A DNA stretch of 64,000 nt, taken from assembly GCA_022747635.1 (NCBI GenBank), contig JAKTNV010000003.1, positions 26,985,830 through 27,049,829 of the forward strand. The letters are read 5' to 3'. The DNA is from Hetaerina americana. Lineage: Eukaryota > Arthropoda > Insecta > Odonata > Calopterygidae. Below the pieces are notes generated by a model, which was given only the letters and a program-made list of their open reading frames with translations, was not told where the DNA came from and made no database searches. Position 1 is the stretch's first letter. Each line of letters opens with the position of its first letter. A program made the translations under genes and the position numbers. Below are positions 38,860 through 50,363 of this stretch, in pieces.

Positions 38860-39650
38860 GGATTGCTGGGTGGGAGCCGGCGATTTTGCATTGAGAGGAG
38901 GGTCGTAGGGGAGAGATTGGTAACAGAATAGGTGGGTGTAAAGGGAGGAAAAGGGGTCACCAGGCAAAAGTGCCTCTCCCCTTCCTTCTACGATCACCCC
39001 AACTCCTGCCGCCGCCCACTATTCCCTACTCCCGATCCGAAACGTATTTTTTTTTCCCCTGGAGAAAGAGAGGAAAGAGCAACAGCGCACATTTACAAGA
39101 GGGGGAGCTTGAGAATAGTTCGAAGGAAAGAGAGGAAGGTTAGGTCGAGAGAGTAGGGAGGGCAGAGTCGGATAGCGAGGAGGGTGGCATAACAAAGCCT
39201 AAGAGTCCTTGTATTGGATTTGTTGACTTCCTTGTCGAACAAATGAGGCTCTCCACCCCCGAACGCTACCAGGAGTGTTAATCAAACCGCCTGAAAGGCC
39301 GCCTTCCCACCTCAAAAGAGTTCAATTTAGATCTGGATTTATCTCGAGGTCCAACCTTCGCAGGGTCCGCACCCGACACGAAAATACTAAACAGAGTTTT
39401 TGTGCGAAGGTGACTGCGATCCGACCCTCGATCGCCTCTCCCTTATGCTGGAAATCGAAGCAAAATTCCCCCGTGGACCCCGCTTCCCCTATTCTCCAAA
39501 ACCCTCTTCTCCGCGTCTTTCGATCGCCCGAGTGTGTATCCGGCGCCAGAGAGAAGAGAGGAAGGAGAGTCGAAAGTGATAGAAAGGAAGGTCCAAGGCA
39601 ACGAAAGATGATACTGTCGCGAACATGAGGGAGGATAACATTGCGTAGAA
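38860..39650. other. GC-richer island with purine and pyrimidine blocks
   Basis: Purine-rich about 38,880-38,960, pyrimidine-rich 38,965-39,060, purine-rich 39,060-39,190. A more balanced CpG-containing part runs 39,280-39,550. The plus-strand frame at 39,275-39,628 (117 residues) is Arg/Ser/Pro-rich without a recognisable domain. It might be a 5' exon, but I cannot support that. Confidence 0.4.
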
Positions 39651-39659
39651 ATTAACATT

Positions 39660-40655
39660 GATATAAAAAATATAGACAATAATTTCCGTGCAGTAGGAAA
39701 TAATGGCACAAATTATCTTGGACCTATTTTTTCTTCGCCATCCAATCATCATTTTTTTTAATGAGGAGGTAAAACAATTGCAACTGGTTGCCACCAAACC
39801 GGTAAATTAATCGATAGTACCTGCAGGGAATTGACCGTTTTATCCATGCCCTAAAATTCACATGCAGAGCAAATTATCGTCACAAATATTTATCGCAACA
39901 AAATTTCAGTTCCTTCCCTAATGGAAATGTCCAAAATGCCGCAGGATAAGCTAATTGGTGAATTTTTGGTGAACGATAAGTTTTTTTCCTTCTCGTTTTT
40001 TAGGTGCCTTCACCTGAGTCGCATAAAAAGTGGTTCCCTTTACTTTTTTCAAAATTTAAGTTTGCATGATTTTCTTCCTAATCATGAAGATATTCATTGC
40101 AAATTTATTAGTTCTAAACATGTAGCAAACAATGAAGTAGAAGTGCCATGATTACATTTATTTACACAAGCATACTTTTTCTTTGCCATAGTATTTACTA
40201 ATTTTATTTGATTGCATAAAGTGATCAAAGTGGTTTCTAAGATGATACCAACTCCTCAGCCTATCCTACATCAAGGCTTTGCTTGCTACTCAAGTGGCAC
40301 AACTTAATCACAAAAACATATCTAAATCAAGCTTTTACGTGTTCCTGCGATGAATTAATAGAAAATATAGCAATAATTTTAGCCGAAGAAGTTCATTCCT
40401 CACGAATTCAAAAAATTCAACTGAAAATGCAGAAAAAAACAACACATCATTTCATAATATTCACTAATTTATATCAGTTCGGCATAATGGGTGTGACGCT
40501 AAAGTAAATGAATTAGAATTCGCAGTTGACGCACCGTTCACTTTTTTCTGAGACCTAAAACTGCACTTATTGTTGCTGAAAATGCACTGCCTTTCCTACA
40601 GGAATATTTAATAATAAATAACCTAGAATAACGGAAAAATAACACACACATACAC

Positions 40656-40686
<31 letters not shown>

Positions 40687-41400
40687 TTTCTAATTAATAT
40701 TTAGCAAGTTTTGAGATAAAATATGAGGTTTCAGTAACAAGTAGACAAGCTCTTACAGCTTACATTTAATCATTAATACCCTTAGATGAAAAAACGAACT
40801 CATAGAGGTTCAGATAATTACTAAAGAGTGTAAAACTTACGATTAGAATATATGAATAAAAGTCATGAAAAAAATATGAGTAATGCATGGCATTAATATG
40901 ATTGTAGTTTCCTCTAAGCACAATGTATTACCCTGCCTTTTTCTGTAAACGGCTTGCAAAACTGGTTGTTCCAACCTTATGAACCACATTAGAAAATATT
41001 TAGCAAATATAGAAATTACTTCGTGCATTTGAGTTATTATATTAGATAATTAGATACCTTAAGTAAATAAGATATTTTTCTTAGAGAAATTACAAAATGA
41101 ATACCATTATCGGAAAATGACGAAATTATAATTTGAAATTTATAATACCGATTGATTTTTAAAATGTCAAATTCAGCGATTGAGGACCGCATACTGCTCC
41201 GGGCCACGCTTTATTTTCCTCTGCATTAGTTCTTTTACATATCTACCATCAAACCTAAAGGTATTTGCTTTTCCAACATCATTAATATGGACAATTACAT
41301 TACTTGCCAATAATTTCTACTTCATTTCGACCATGACGCCATCAAATATTGCAAAATATTGAACAAGTTGGATATCCCTTTGTGATCGTTGTCTTATCAT
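39660..41400. other. AT-rich non-coding stretch with one microsatellite
   Basis: Apart from the CA/TA repeat at 40,642-40,686, nothing is recognised. Confidence 0.4.
40642..40686. repeat. (CA)n(TA)n(CA)n compound microsatellite
   Basis: Runs of CA, then TA, then CA again. The same compound TA/CA type is found at 53.14 and 53.51 kb. Confidence 0.8.
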
Positions 41401-41423
41401 AGATGTTCCTATCGTATTGCATT

Positions 41424-41566
41424 TTATTCTGCTTCTTGAGCGAAACGTTTTCCCTTCAATCGCGGGGCAAATATCCTCCGCAGGAAACCCAGACCGTGGC
41501 CGCGCAACAAGACCCGATACAGGCGGTTTATCAACGCGAAAGACACGATCATGTCTATTGCATTTT
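41424..41566 (-). CDS. candidate terminal coding exon, unknown protein
   Basis: On the minus strand a good acceptor (pyrimidine-leaning tract ending ATTGCAG) sits just before 41,566. A frame then stays open for 46 codons to a TAA at 41,424-41,426. The peptide reads IDMIVSFALINRLYRVLL in its first half and then RGHGLGFLRRIFAPRLKGKR, and so is basic near its end. The segment is markedly GC-richer than its neighbours and favours G or C in third positions in this frame. An AATAAA overlaps the stop. A second frame is also open across the segment, which weakens the case. I do not recognise the protein. Confidence 0.28.
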
Positions 41567-41639
41567 CTGCAATTATACAAAAATTAATTATTACGTACCT
41601 ATAACTGAAAAAGTTTGGGAACATAGGTAGGTACCCAAA

Positions 41640-43220
41640 GACTCAGTCTAGTTATTAGAGTGCAATTATGGAGTAAGTTCTGACTAATTAGATACCCAAC
41701 GGAAAAACAAGTCAAATATCCAAAAACAATTTAGTAAATTACTAGATATTGGATCCAGGAGTACATATAATTATTTTCCTAATCAAGAAAAAACAGTACG
41801 CCACGAAAGCATAATGAGGACAGAGTAAAATTAACGGTACAAATTTGTTTCCCTGAGAGAAACGTAGAAAAATACAGGAGGAAAACGAAATAATCAACGG
41901 TATCGTTCAACTACATGTGATTAGAAATCTCTTGTATTTTTTTATCATTCATAAGTCGAAGTTTCGAAGCTCCAAATACAACTTGAGCAATTAGTTACCA
42001 CTAAATAAACCGTTGCCCATACCGGTTATACAAAGAAATATGAGCTGCCAAGAAAATAATGTTAAAATACCTGTTTGGCAATTTGACTATCTCCGTATTT
42101 TTTCAGTAATTTTTGTTAAAACTTATTATTCTAATACAATTATCAAAAGAGTGAAACGCTCCATGTAATGCTTAAAGGGCAGCACGAAGGTCAATGAAGT
42201 TATAAGGAATGAGGATGCTTAGAAGGCATTATTATATATTATATTAAGGTAAATTATTATATTAAGGTAAATTGAAATTTGCTCATGCGAGTACCATGAA
42301 GGTAGGATGATTCCTAAATTGCAATCTTTGTGTTGGCAAAAGAATAAACAAACAACAATTAAAAATCGCATGTTACGGAAAAAGTTGTATTTTAACCAAC
42401 TTCCTTGGTTATACTAATTAATAAATACAGAATTTGATAAAACTACAGAACATGAAGTCTGATTTAAATTATTACAATGTTTGGTTTTTCCATTAAATAA
42501 TTATAAGCCATTAGGGCCCATTTTTCACTCATGCATTCAAATAAAGACGAATAAAATCCGAGTCCCGGGTAAGATGAACTAGACCCGTATCAATAAAAAT
42601 TCGCCGCCAGAATTGGCCGGAAACTAGCTCTATCATCAGGTCAATTAAAAAATCATATCACAAGCTACACATAGCACGGAAATACCAAAAGGAATCATGA
42701 CAATTCCTAAAACAGTTTACCCGGGAACTCTAAAAGAAAGAGCCAATGATAAACTTGGAATGAAAAAAAGTGATTACATCATGATACTACATTTCACCGA
42801 CATTGCAGCAGAAATATTTAACTAAATAGTAGGACTATCTCTGGAGAAGAAGAGCAAATCTTTAGATTATGAATTTCTTTGAGAATTTTTATAGAAAAAT
42901 CAAAAGACTTTATTTTCTAATGCGAAATGTTAACGATGCTTTTCAGCCCGTGGCTCAGATGCTCTTTGACAGTTAAATTTTCCACTATCTTTTCGATTTT
43001 TCCCCCCCCGCCTTTCAGTTTCAAATACTATTTGCCGTCATTTGCAAGTTCTCTCAAAACGTTGAAGTTCAGGAAAACGTACTAACTACCAATATCAATA
43101 CCAAGAGCGAACCAAACTAAAGAGAAGTACCGATTACCAATTATTACCAAAGAATGTTATAGCACTTCGGAAATAATGTGTTACTTATATTCAATGAGTC
43201 TCGTGTAAAATATTTCAACA
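41640..43220. other. AT-rich non-coding stretch
   Basis: Contains a two-copy 18-bp tandem duplication (ttatattaaggtaaatt plus one base) at 42,239-42,274. Nothing else is recognised. Confidence 0.4.
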
Positions 43221-43239
43221 ATAAAGGTGCAGTTGCTAG

Positions 43240-43473
43240 TGAAATAATGAAATAAGGACAATTTGCACTTTTCCACAGTTTATTTAACGTACGACGCGTT
43301 TCAACTCACAGAGTCATCATCAGGTACAAGACTCTGATGTGACTGATGTGAAGGTGATGACTCTGTGAGTTGAAACGCGTCGTACGTTAAATAAACTGTG
43401 GAAAAGTGCAAATTGTCCTTATTTCATTATGATGAACTTCCACGACCTCAAGCCTGAATCTGTTGAACTTATT
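43240..43473. mobile_element. hammerhead-like foldback unit C (234 bp)
   Basis: Perfect 75-bp inverted arms lie at 43,245-43,319 and 43,355-43,429 with a 35-bp centre. A one-sided tail, 43,430-43,473, contains 'gatgaacttccacgacctca'. The whole is flanked by an exact 12-bp duplication, tgcagttgctag, at 43,228-43,239 and 43,474-43,485. No protein is encoded. The palindrome ends inside the hammerhead core: the left arm keeps the complete CTGATGA box, while the right arm has 'gaaggtgatgactc' in its place. The tail resembles those of unit A and of the decayed unit at 15.6 kb, so the three belong to one family. Confidence 0.8.
43289..43327 (-). ncRNA. hammerhead-ribozyme-like motif in unit C
   Basis: The minus strand reads GTAC, CTGATGA, one unpaired T, stem II GACTC/GAGTT with loop TGT, GAAAC, GC, GTC, GTAC. 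Stem I is the self-complementary GTAC pair. Stem III is AC/GT with a two-base loop, and the cleavage triplet is GTC. Compared with unit A, stem II has a different sequence but keeps five pairs (one a G-T wobble here), which is compensatory change. Known hammerheads in Penelope-like terminal repeats share this compact form. The single extra base before stem II is the main deviation. Confidence 0.55.
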
Positions 43474-43499
43474 TGCAGTTGCTAGCATTTCCCGTACAA

Positions 43500-44560
43500 T
43501 CTAAGGGAAGGAAATGGGTCGGAAGAATGGTAAAGAATTTTAAGACGCTTATTCGCGGGGAGGTAGGTATGTATCGAACAGAGGTTAATGCAAACAAAGT
43601 GTGATGGGGGAATAAAATGAGACAAGGGTAGGTGGCGGGTAGACTTTAAAGGTGTTTGATGGGAAAAGTTGAGCGAGCTATTGGGAGCGGCGAGACCAGG
43701 TGGAAGGGGTTAAGGCCCAAAGCACTCTCACACACTCAGTCTAAGTCGCCCGGAGACAAATTGGAACACATGTACGTCCTTCGAATATGGGCTAGCCTAC
43801 AGAGAAAATTGGTGGTAGTAGACAGCCCCGAATAGCAGCCCCCGGAGTTACTCCCGCCCCATCAAGCCCCGTTTTACCCCACTTACTCTCTTAAGGTGAA
43901 TATATATACATGCCTGAGATCCCATTTCTGCGGCAGCCGACCCGACGGCTTTCCCTCTCCTCCCCCCACCTCACTCCCCAAACTCTAACCAGCCCGCCAC
44001 TCCCTCCTCCTCCTCACACTCTTCGCTCAACCCCCTTATCCTCCACTCAACCGTCGCCATAGCGCCTCCCCTTCAAGAGGTCACATCGGCTCGTGGGCCT
44101 TAAAAGCCTGGGGACCGCGCCACACTCGTCGCCGCGAACTCACAAAAGTAAGACAAGTAGGCCGGACGCTGAAGGCAGAAAAGAAAAAGCCTTCACTCGG
44201 GGATGATACGTATGAATGGAGTAGGGTTAAAAAAAACCTAAGGGAGGAATTGGGTGGGATAACTCTTGGACGGGAAGATGAGGCAAAGGTGTGGGGGGGA
44301 GGGGGATGAAGGCAGGGAGACTTCGTAACATACAGTGCATGTGTATAAAAGGGGGAGGAGGAGAGTGTTGGGTCACACCATATTTCATAATTAGAGGGAC
44401 CATCGCCCGGGGCACTATAAAAACGATGTGAAGGGAAGGCAGACACGGGAAGAGCGGGAGGAAGAGGGTGGTTTGAAGGTGAAAGAAAAAGTGGGAGAGG
44501 CGGTAACGGCCCGTTGAGGGGTAGGAACGAAGAGAATGAAAACATCTCGGAAAGAGTAGG
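43500..44560. other. GC-richer island, pyrimidine block then purine block
   Basis: Pyrimidine-rich about 43,930-44,080, purine-rich about 44,210-44,530. A TATATATA run at 43,902-43,910 precedes a CG-bearing stretch. The 154-residue minus-strand frame (44,081-44,545) is Ser/Pro/Phe/Leu-rich and compositional. No gene is called. Confidence 0.4.
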
Positions 44561-44569
44561 GTGGATGGA

Positions 44570-45400
44570 AAAAAATAACCACCTGGAATGCGTGCCCTTG
44601 CTGTTAGAAAGGATCCCGGAGATATTTATAAGTCCCCGATCCCACGCTATTCAATGTGGAGGAATTAAATTGACAGCTTCGTTTCATTTTTATTTAAAGC
44701 ATGATGGTAGTTATACTTAGGAGGAATTATACTCATTTTCTATACTAGCTGACTGGAGGTCTTGGTAATAACGTTACCCTCTGAATGATAGTTCCACGAA
44801 TTACTAATGATACAGCAGCACAGTTTAATGTGCGGAAAGATGAACTAATCAAAATTTAATCAATGCAAAGGGATTGAAACATTTTTCCTGTATAGCGGAG
44901 GGCATCCACTGCAATGAGATGATGTAAATTTAACACAGCTCCAAGTTAGTTCGATTTAATCATGTATTTCATAATTTGTAAAAAAAATAAAACGCGATAT
45001 TTATAATTTTTGGTACGTTATTGTATGAACATGCATTTCTTTGGTAATTAAACGTTTCATGCTAACCAGTTAATATTCGGAAAAAAATGGATACTGAAAG
45101 TTTCATGCAATAAATCTTTAGTAAATACAGACAATAAAAGAATGATGATAATAATATTACAATTTTATATAAATAAAAAGAGCCTCATACACGATCAACA
45201 AAGATCTACTGGAAAAATTAAAGAATTCGATCAGGAGGGGTAGCTATAGTTTCATAATAATAACATATTGGCGAGAGAGCCATTATTTATAATATAACCA
45301 CCATAAAACTGAAGAAATCTGTTGAAGACACCGCTCCTAATCTCTTTTAAGTTTTTTAAAAGTTGGCAGATGAAGGTTCAATACCTTCTTGCTTGCACAC
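44570..45400. other. AT-rich non-coding stretch
   Basis: No recognised feature. It may contain very decayed upstream LINE sequence, but no motif supports that. Confidence 0.35.
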
Positions 45401-46700
45401 AACACATAATCGCATAACTCACCTATACCAAGGCAGTGATAAGGAGGGGATCCCAGTAATTACAGATAAGTTCTTTAACATGGATAGTCCGCAACATCTT
45501 AGACAGTGTATTTGGTTAGCATATATAATTGGCTTTCTCGAAATTAGGAGCATACTCTGCCATAACCAGCACGTCTTTTTGAAAAGCAAGTCATGCGAAA
45601 CAAAATTGGGTCTTTTAATCAAGGGAGGGGAATACAGAAGTGCATGCCGTATTTTTACATTTCAAGAAAACCTTCGACAAGGTCATTCACGATGTATTTA
45701 TTAACAAACAAAGGTTTTCTGGTATTAATAAGAATGTGACCAACTGGATAAGGAACTTCTTATCTGACCGTAAACAAACAGTAGTCCTCGACGGGTTGAG
45801 CTAGTTAAGAGGCATGACTTCAGAAATTCCACCGGGAAGTGCTATAGGGCTCATACATTTCTTGATGCATATTAACTAGATTTAAGTTCTCACTTTATCA
45901 GCAAACTTGGATTATTTAAAGGGAACATAGGGATTTACAGAGAAATAAGAACGCCGGCAGATTGCGGGCATCTGTCTAGTGATTTAGATAAGATATTGGC
46001 GTGGTGTAAGAAATGGTAATTAAATATCAGAAAACATTCATTTCTGAAGTTTTGAAATAATAGAAAAATTTAACGTAATTCATCAAACAGACTGAACCGA
46101 ATCAAGCATCTCAGAATAGGTCAAATACTTGGGTATACCACTTACACCAAAACTTTTATTGGGTTGACAAAAGATGAGAATTTTCGGTCCCATATGCTCT
46201 TCTCCTGTGCCAGCACATAGTTCTCGGGCCATACAGAAGTAAGGTTTCTTTATAAGTGTTGTGGGACATTTAATGAAAAGTCAGATAGCGGTATAATTGC
46301 ACCTCATTTCGGCCACATTAATAATACGCAGCGCGTTTGGGATCCATTGCAGAAAACGTTAATTCAGGAATTATATAAGCTTTAACAAAGTCCGCCAGAT
46401 TTGTTCAAAGTTGCCGTAAGAGTGCATAAGCGTGACGGATACAATGGAAGAATTAGGTAGGCAATGTTTTGATTCAGCAAGGGAGCACGCAAGAAAATTA
46501 TTTTAGAATTATACAGGTCACCCGAGTTTTCTTGCAATACCGAGGAAATAGTGATGGCACCAAATTATACCGGCAGATTCGACCACGAAAAATAAGAAAA
46601 ACACCGTCACCGACAAATTAAGCATTCGCTTAGCGCATGTATGGCTGGTGCCCTATCATCCCTGGCCATACGCCATTGCGTTGGCTTGAGGGTCATACAG
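45400..46700 (+). mobile_element. decayed non-LTR retrotransposon (LINE), 5'-truncated
   Basis: Recognisable reverse-transcriptase segments appear in order. First is IIGFLEIRSILCHNQHVFLK (about 45,520), matching the usual 'i..fLe....l...QhGFR'. Next is FKKTFDKVIHDVF (45,661), matching 'F.KAFDkV.H', then NWIRNFLSDRKQTVVLDG and an 'IPPGSAIGLIHFLMHIN' counterpart of 'vPQGSvLGPlLFliyIN'. Then come YREIRTPADCGHLSSDLDKI and LAWCKKW (about 45,930), the post-FADD thumb region. The FADD box itself is destroyed by stops. A 3' tail with 'ctggtgccctatcatccctg' ends near 46,700. The pattern fits the CR1/Jockey-like group. Many stops and frame changes show it is long dead. Confidence 0.8.
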
Positions 46701-46864
46701 TAGAAAAAAATGTATTTGTCTACAAACTATTCCGAAAAATTAGTTAAAATAATCTGAAATAATTTTTGAATATGAGGAAGAACAGTAAACGAACACATGA
46801 GCAGACGCTGAGAATGAATGACTATTTAGCCAATATCCGTTGTTAAGCTAATAAATATCAGTTC

Positions 46865-46945
46865 ACGTGCTGTGTATGCGTGGTGTGGCTACACCCCCTA
46901 CCACACACCTTCCCAGTGGCTTGCAGGGTATTATGTAGATGCAGA
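46865..46945 (+). mobile_element. second LINE 3' tail fragment
   Basis: Carries 'acaccccctaccacacacct', then 'agtggcttgcagggtattat' and 'gtagatgcagat'. This is the same 3' tail as at 9.5, 18.3 and 46.65 kb. It lies only 170 bp after the end of the decayed LINE, so this is either a separate truncated insertion or a nested arrangement. Confidence 0.6.
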
Positions 46946-46949
46946 TTTA

Positions 46950-47880
46950 ACATTTTTTTAATTATAGAAATTGGATCCCAGTATTATGATAATAATTTAC
47001 TATGATTTCAGATGAGAACTCAAGGAATTAAATGCTGAATGTACCACCGTTTCTGTCAGAAGAACACAAATACAAGTACCTATTGTTTATATGCCAATTT
47101 TATACAACTATTAAAGAAGTTTATGAATTCCTGACGGCTAGAGAAAATCTATGATGAATAACACAAAATTATAAATTCTAAAACGAAAAAGGGTAAGTAA
47201 GCGAAAGAAAGAGACTTCATAAAATTGTCTCACAAAAATACGTATTGTAATTATTGTTCCTTGGTTTTATTTCAATGTAGAAATCATAAAAAATAAGAAT
47301 ACATTTTACAAACCAGACGGAATACAAGCAGTCTAAGAGGTTATTGTAACTATTTATCGTCTTTGTGCTGGAAATAATTTCTCTTAGTTTGAGCTTTCAA
47401 ATATTGAGTTTTTAAATCGCCTGGAAACATCAGTAAAGGATTACATTTATAAATGGACTTAAACTTTTACTTAAACTACTGAAACGTATAAATATCAGTA
47501 GCTGCAAGATTTAACTAACATAAACCATAGTTAAATTTCAATTGTTTATATTTATCACTCTTCATTTTGGCCATGTACAATTAATACTCGAATTTTAATG
47601 ACAATAATCAATGTCATTCATCCTCCTGATTTCACAAAATTCCCATAATATTCATCTTCAGGTTTCTATCAATATTTTGATATTCTATCCACCCGTCAGA
47701 AGTTGTACAAATTTTTATATGAAAGTTCCTCTAGCAACGATTCACTGTGAATGTGTTTATAAAGTACCCCATTAATAATTCATTCGACTGTAATGAAAAC
47801 GGTTCGCATGAACAGCTACCTGGATCCTGCATTGAATAAGCCACAATCTCTCCGTCAAGTCAGCAAAATTGTTAATGTAA
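46950..47880. other. AT-rich non-coding stretch
   Basis: No recognised feature. Confidence 0.4.
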
Positions 47881-47884
47881 TCGC

Positions 47885-48460
47885 TTAGACAAACCTAGGA
47901 GACAACAAAAGTGTAAGTGAACAAAACCTGGGGATTGAAAAAAGGAGAGACCTCCGATGTTCACAGCGAGGAATAATAAAGGGTTGCAGAACATAAAAAA
48001 AGGGGTAGGGGGTCAGGCCGTGAGTGGGCGTTACCAACACCTCGCCAGCTGTGTCATTTCGTCTCCGTGTCCACATTCACAACAATGGTTGTCACTTGTA
48101 GTAAAGAGAACGTTAACATTACGGATCCTTTCTTGCCCGCCTAATCTCCCGCCTATGCCGCCTGTAAAGTCACAGAGAAATGCCAAATGGGGAGAAGGGG
48201 CAATGGTTGAGAAAAGCGCAGGTATTTCCGCTCGGGTGAATGTATGTTGTGGTGTGGGGTGGCCCCTATCATATGGATGTTTGGCGGTCCATTGCCATCC
48301 GGAGGGGAGTAAATCCAATGGGTAGGGATGAGGGGAGAGAAATGACTCGGGTGCTAACAACTTTGAAGGGAGAGGTGTGGAAACGGCGGCAGCACCTCCT
48401 ACGTTTGCTCGCGGTTAAGCCTACCTGCAGTCACCGGAGTTGTGGGTTGCATTAGCATTA
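47885..48460. other. GC-richer island
   Basis: Balanced GC-richer sequence with overlapping sense and antisense frames of 60-122 residues. Antisense frames over the same bases make coding unlikely. No splice-supported exon or domain is seen. Confidence 0.4.
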
Positions 48461-48469
48461 GCGCGAGTT

Positions 48470-50355
48470 TCATGGTCGACTTGAATAAAATCTACATGTA
48501 GGGCATTTTTAACGAGTCAGTTAGTGAGAAGTGAGCGTGCATTAAAAAAAATTCGACCCTTAATAAAGTCCTTTTAGTCGACCCTTGAGTATCTCCAGCT
48601 CAGTTAGTGAGAAAAAGGGTGCTCGAAATGAGACCAAGTACTAATAAACTCAACACAATATGCTTATTGCTCGGCGTTACAGATTCTTTTCACCTTTTCA
48701 CATTAATACAAATCATTCAGAATGCAGTATAGATATGATTTCGGAAAGGAAATAGGAAACAGACCCGTTGTTATAACATACGCCAGAAAACGAATCACAC
48801 TGAAAGCAAAGTGAAGAAATCTTCAGGAAGGAGGCCAGAAGACAAACTCTTTATGGCAATTAAGAAACACTAAAGAATAGTGAGTTGCTTTGAAGGAATT
48901 AATTTGCAGAAGGGAACTGAAGAAGCCTGTAGTTAGAAGGAACTGAATGGGATGGGATTGAAGCCATTAATCATTGAAACGACAGAATGATTATAAAAAA
49001 TATTACGTTTAGTGGATGCCTCTGACAGGCAATGAAATTTTACATAACTTAACCGTTTACCTTAGCTACGCAACTGGCATGCGATAGCTGGCTCGTCCTT
49101 CGCGCTTAGACTAAGTAAGCGATAAATCCAAGTTTTTCATATTGAATGTATTTAGGGCAAATTATTATTTAAAGGTCATTTGGAACGCCTCGGGTCTTTA
49201 GGAAGCAGATAAGACTTCCGTAAGCATGAAAAAGCATAGAAGCCCTGTTTTAGGCTGATCTTCGATAGCATTGCAACACTCGGAATTCGCGTTCTTCTTG
49301 CGAGCTTAACCAGATAAGTTTACTTTAATTAGCAATAAATTATATAATCAATTTTTCGCACAAATGCTCGTTAATTTTTTCTCCAAGTACACAGTGTCAT
49401 GAAACATTTCAAAACTAATAAGGAATTCTGATTGAGCACTCTTAAGAAGAGATCAACCAGATAGTCTTCAATCCAGCAGAATATTATCAATAATTTTAAA
49501 ATGTATATTGATATTCTTATTTTAACCAGAAAACAGATCTTTTAAATGAATTCTCCATTAGTAATTGAAATAAATATTTTTGCAATTACATTTTATTCCT
49601 ATACTCTCTTTAGGAGATCTTAATTGGCTTCATCTAGATAATTCGCATCACATAACCTTAAATAGCATTTTATAAAACAATGAACAGCTACGTAATGAAG
49701 AATAATAAATTTATTTGATGTGTTTAGCAAAGCCTTTTAGATTGATTTGCTTTTAATTAATGTTCTCCAAAAATGTTCCCATTATTTTATACATACTCGT
49801 AGTATTGCCCAGTTAGCAAATATGTCAGTTATTATCACGATCTAACGACAAATAAGTGTCATAATTAATTAGCGTGGTCTGGTGACCTAGATTAAATTTA
49901 TTAAAATAAAATATAAAATTAATAATTTTACTTAACAGTTTCAAGTTTAATTTAATGAAATTTCACAATAAGTGACCATGAAATTTGTGATAGCATAAAA
50001 AATTAAACATGGAAATTTTAAATGTTTCTTTGGCAGTTTGGGAATAAATATGTAGCAACTATATTTTATAAATAAACCTTATATATTCTGAAATCAATAT
50101 TAGTTGAAACCGTGGTGATATGTGAGCTATATCATATCATCTAAAGTAACCATTCTTCATTTGTTTACTGGCACAACTACGCTCAGAAAGTCATACAGAC
50201 TTGCTTGCAAAATTTGCTATTCGTATCGCCACTCATATGTACCACAATTTGTGAGACAAAAGAGAATAATTTACTAATCGTACAACTCATCTAGAGATAA
50301 AAACGGGTAATTTTTACAGCTAAACAATCAGAGGAAATCTAATTCTTTTTAAATA
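48470..50355. other. AT-rich non-coding stretch
   Basis: No gene or transposon end recognised before the deleted mariner. Confidence 0.4.
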
Positions 50356-50363
50356 GTATGGTA

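Noticed and set aside
42600..42660. 'ctctatcatcaggtc' (minus strand CTGATGATAGAG) as another ribozyme core
   Set aside because: No GAAA box at the right distance and no foldback structure.
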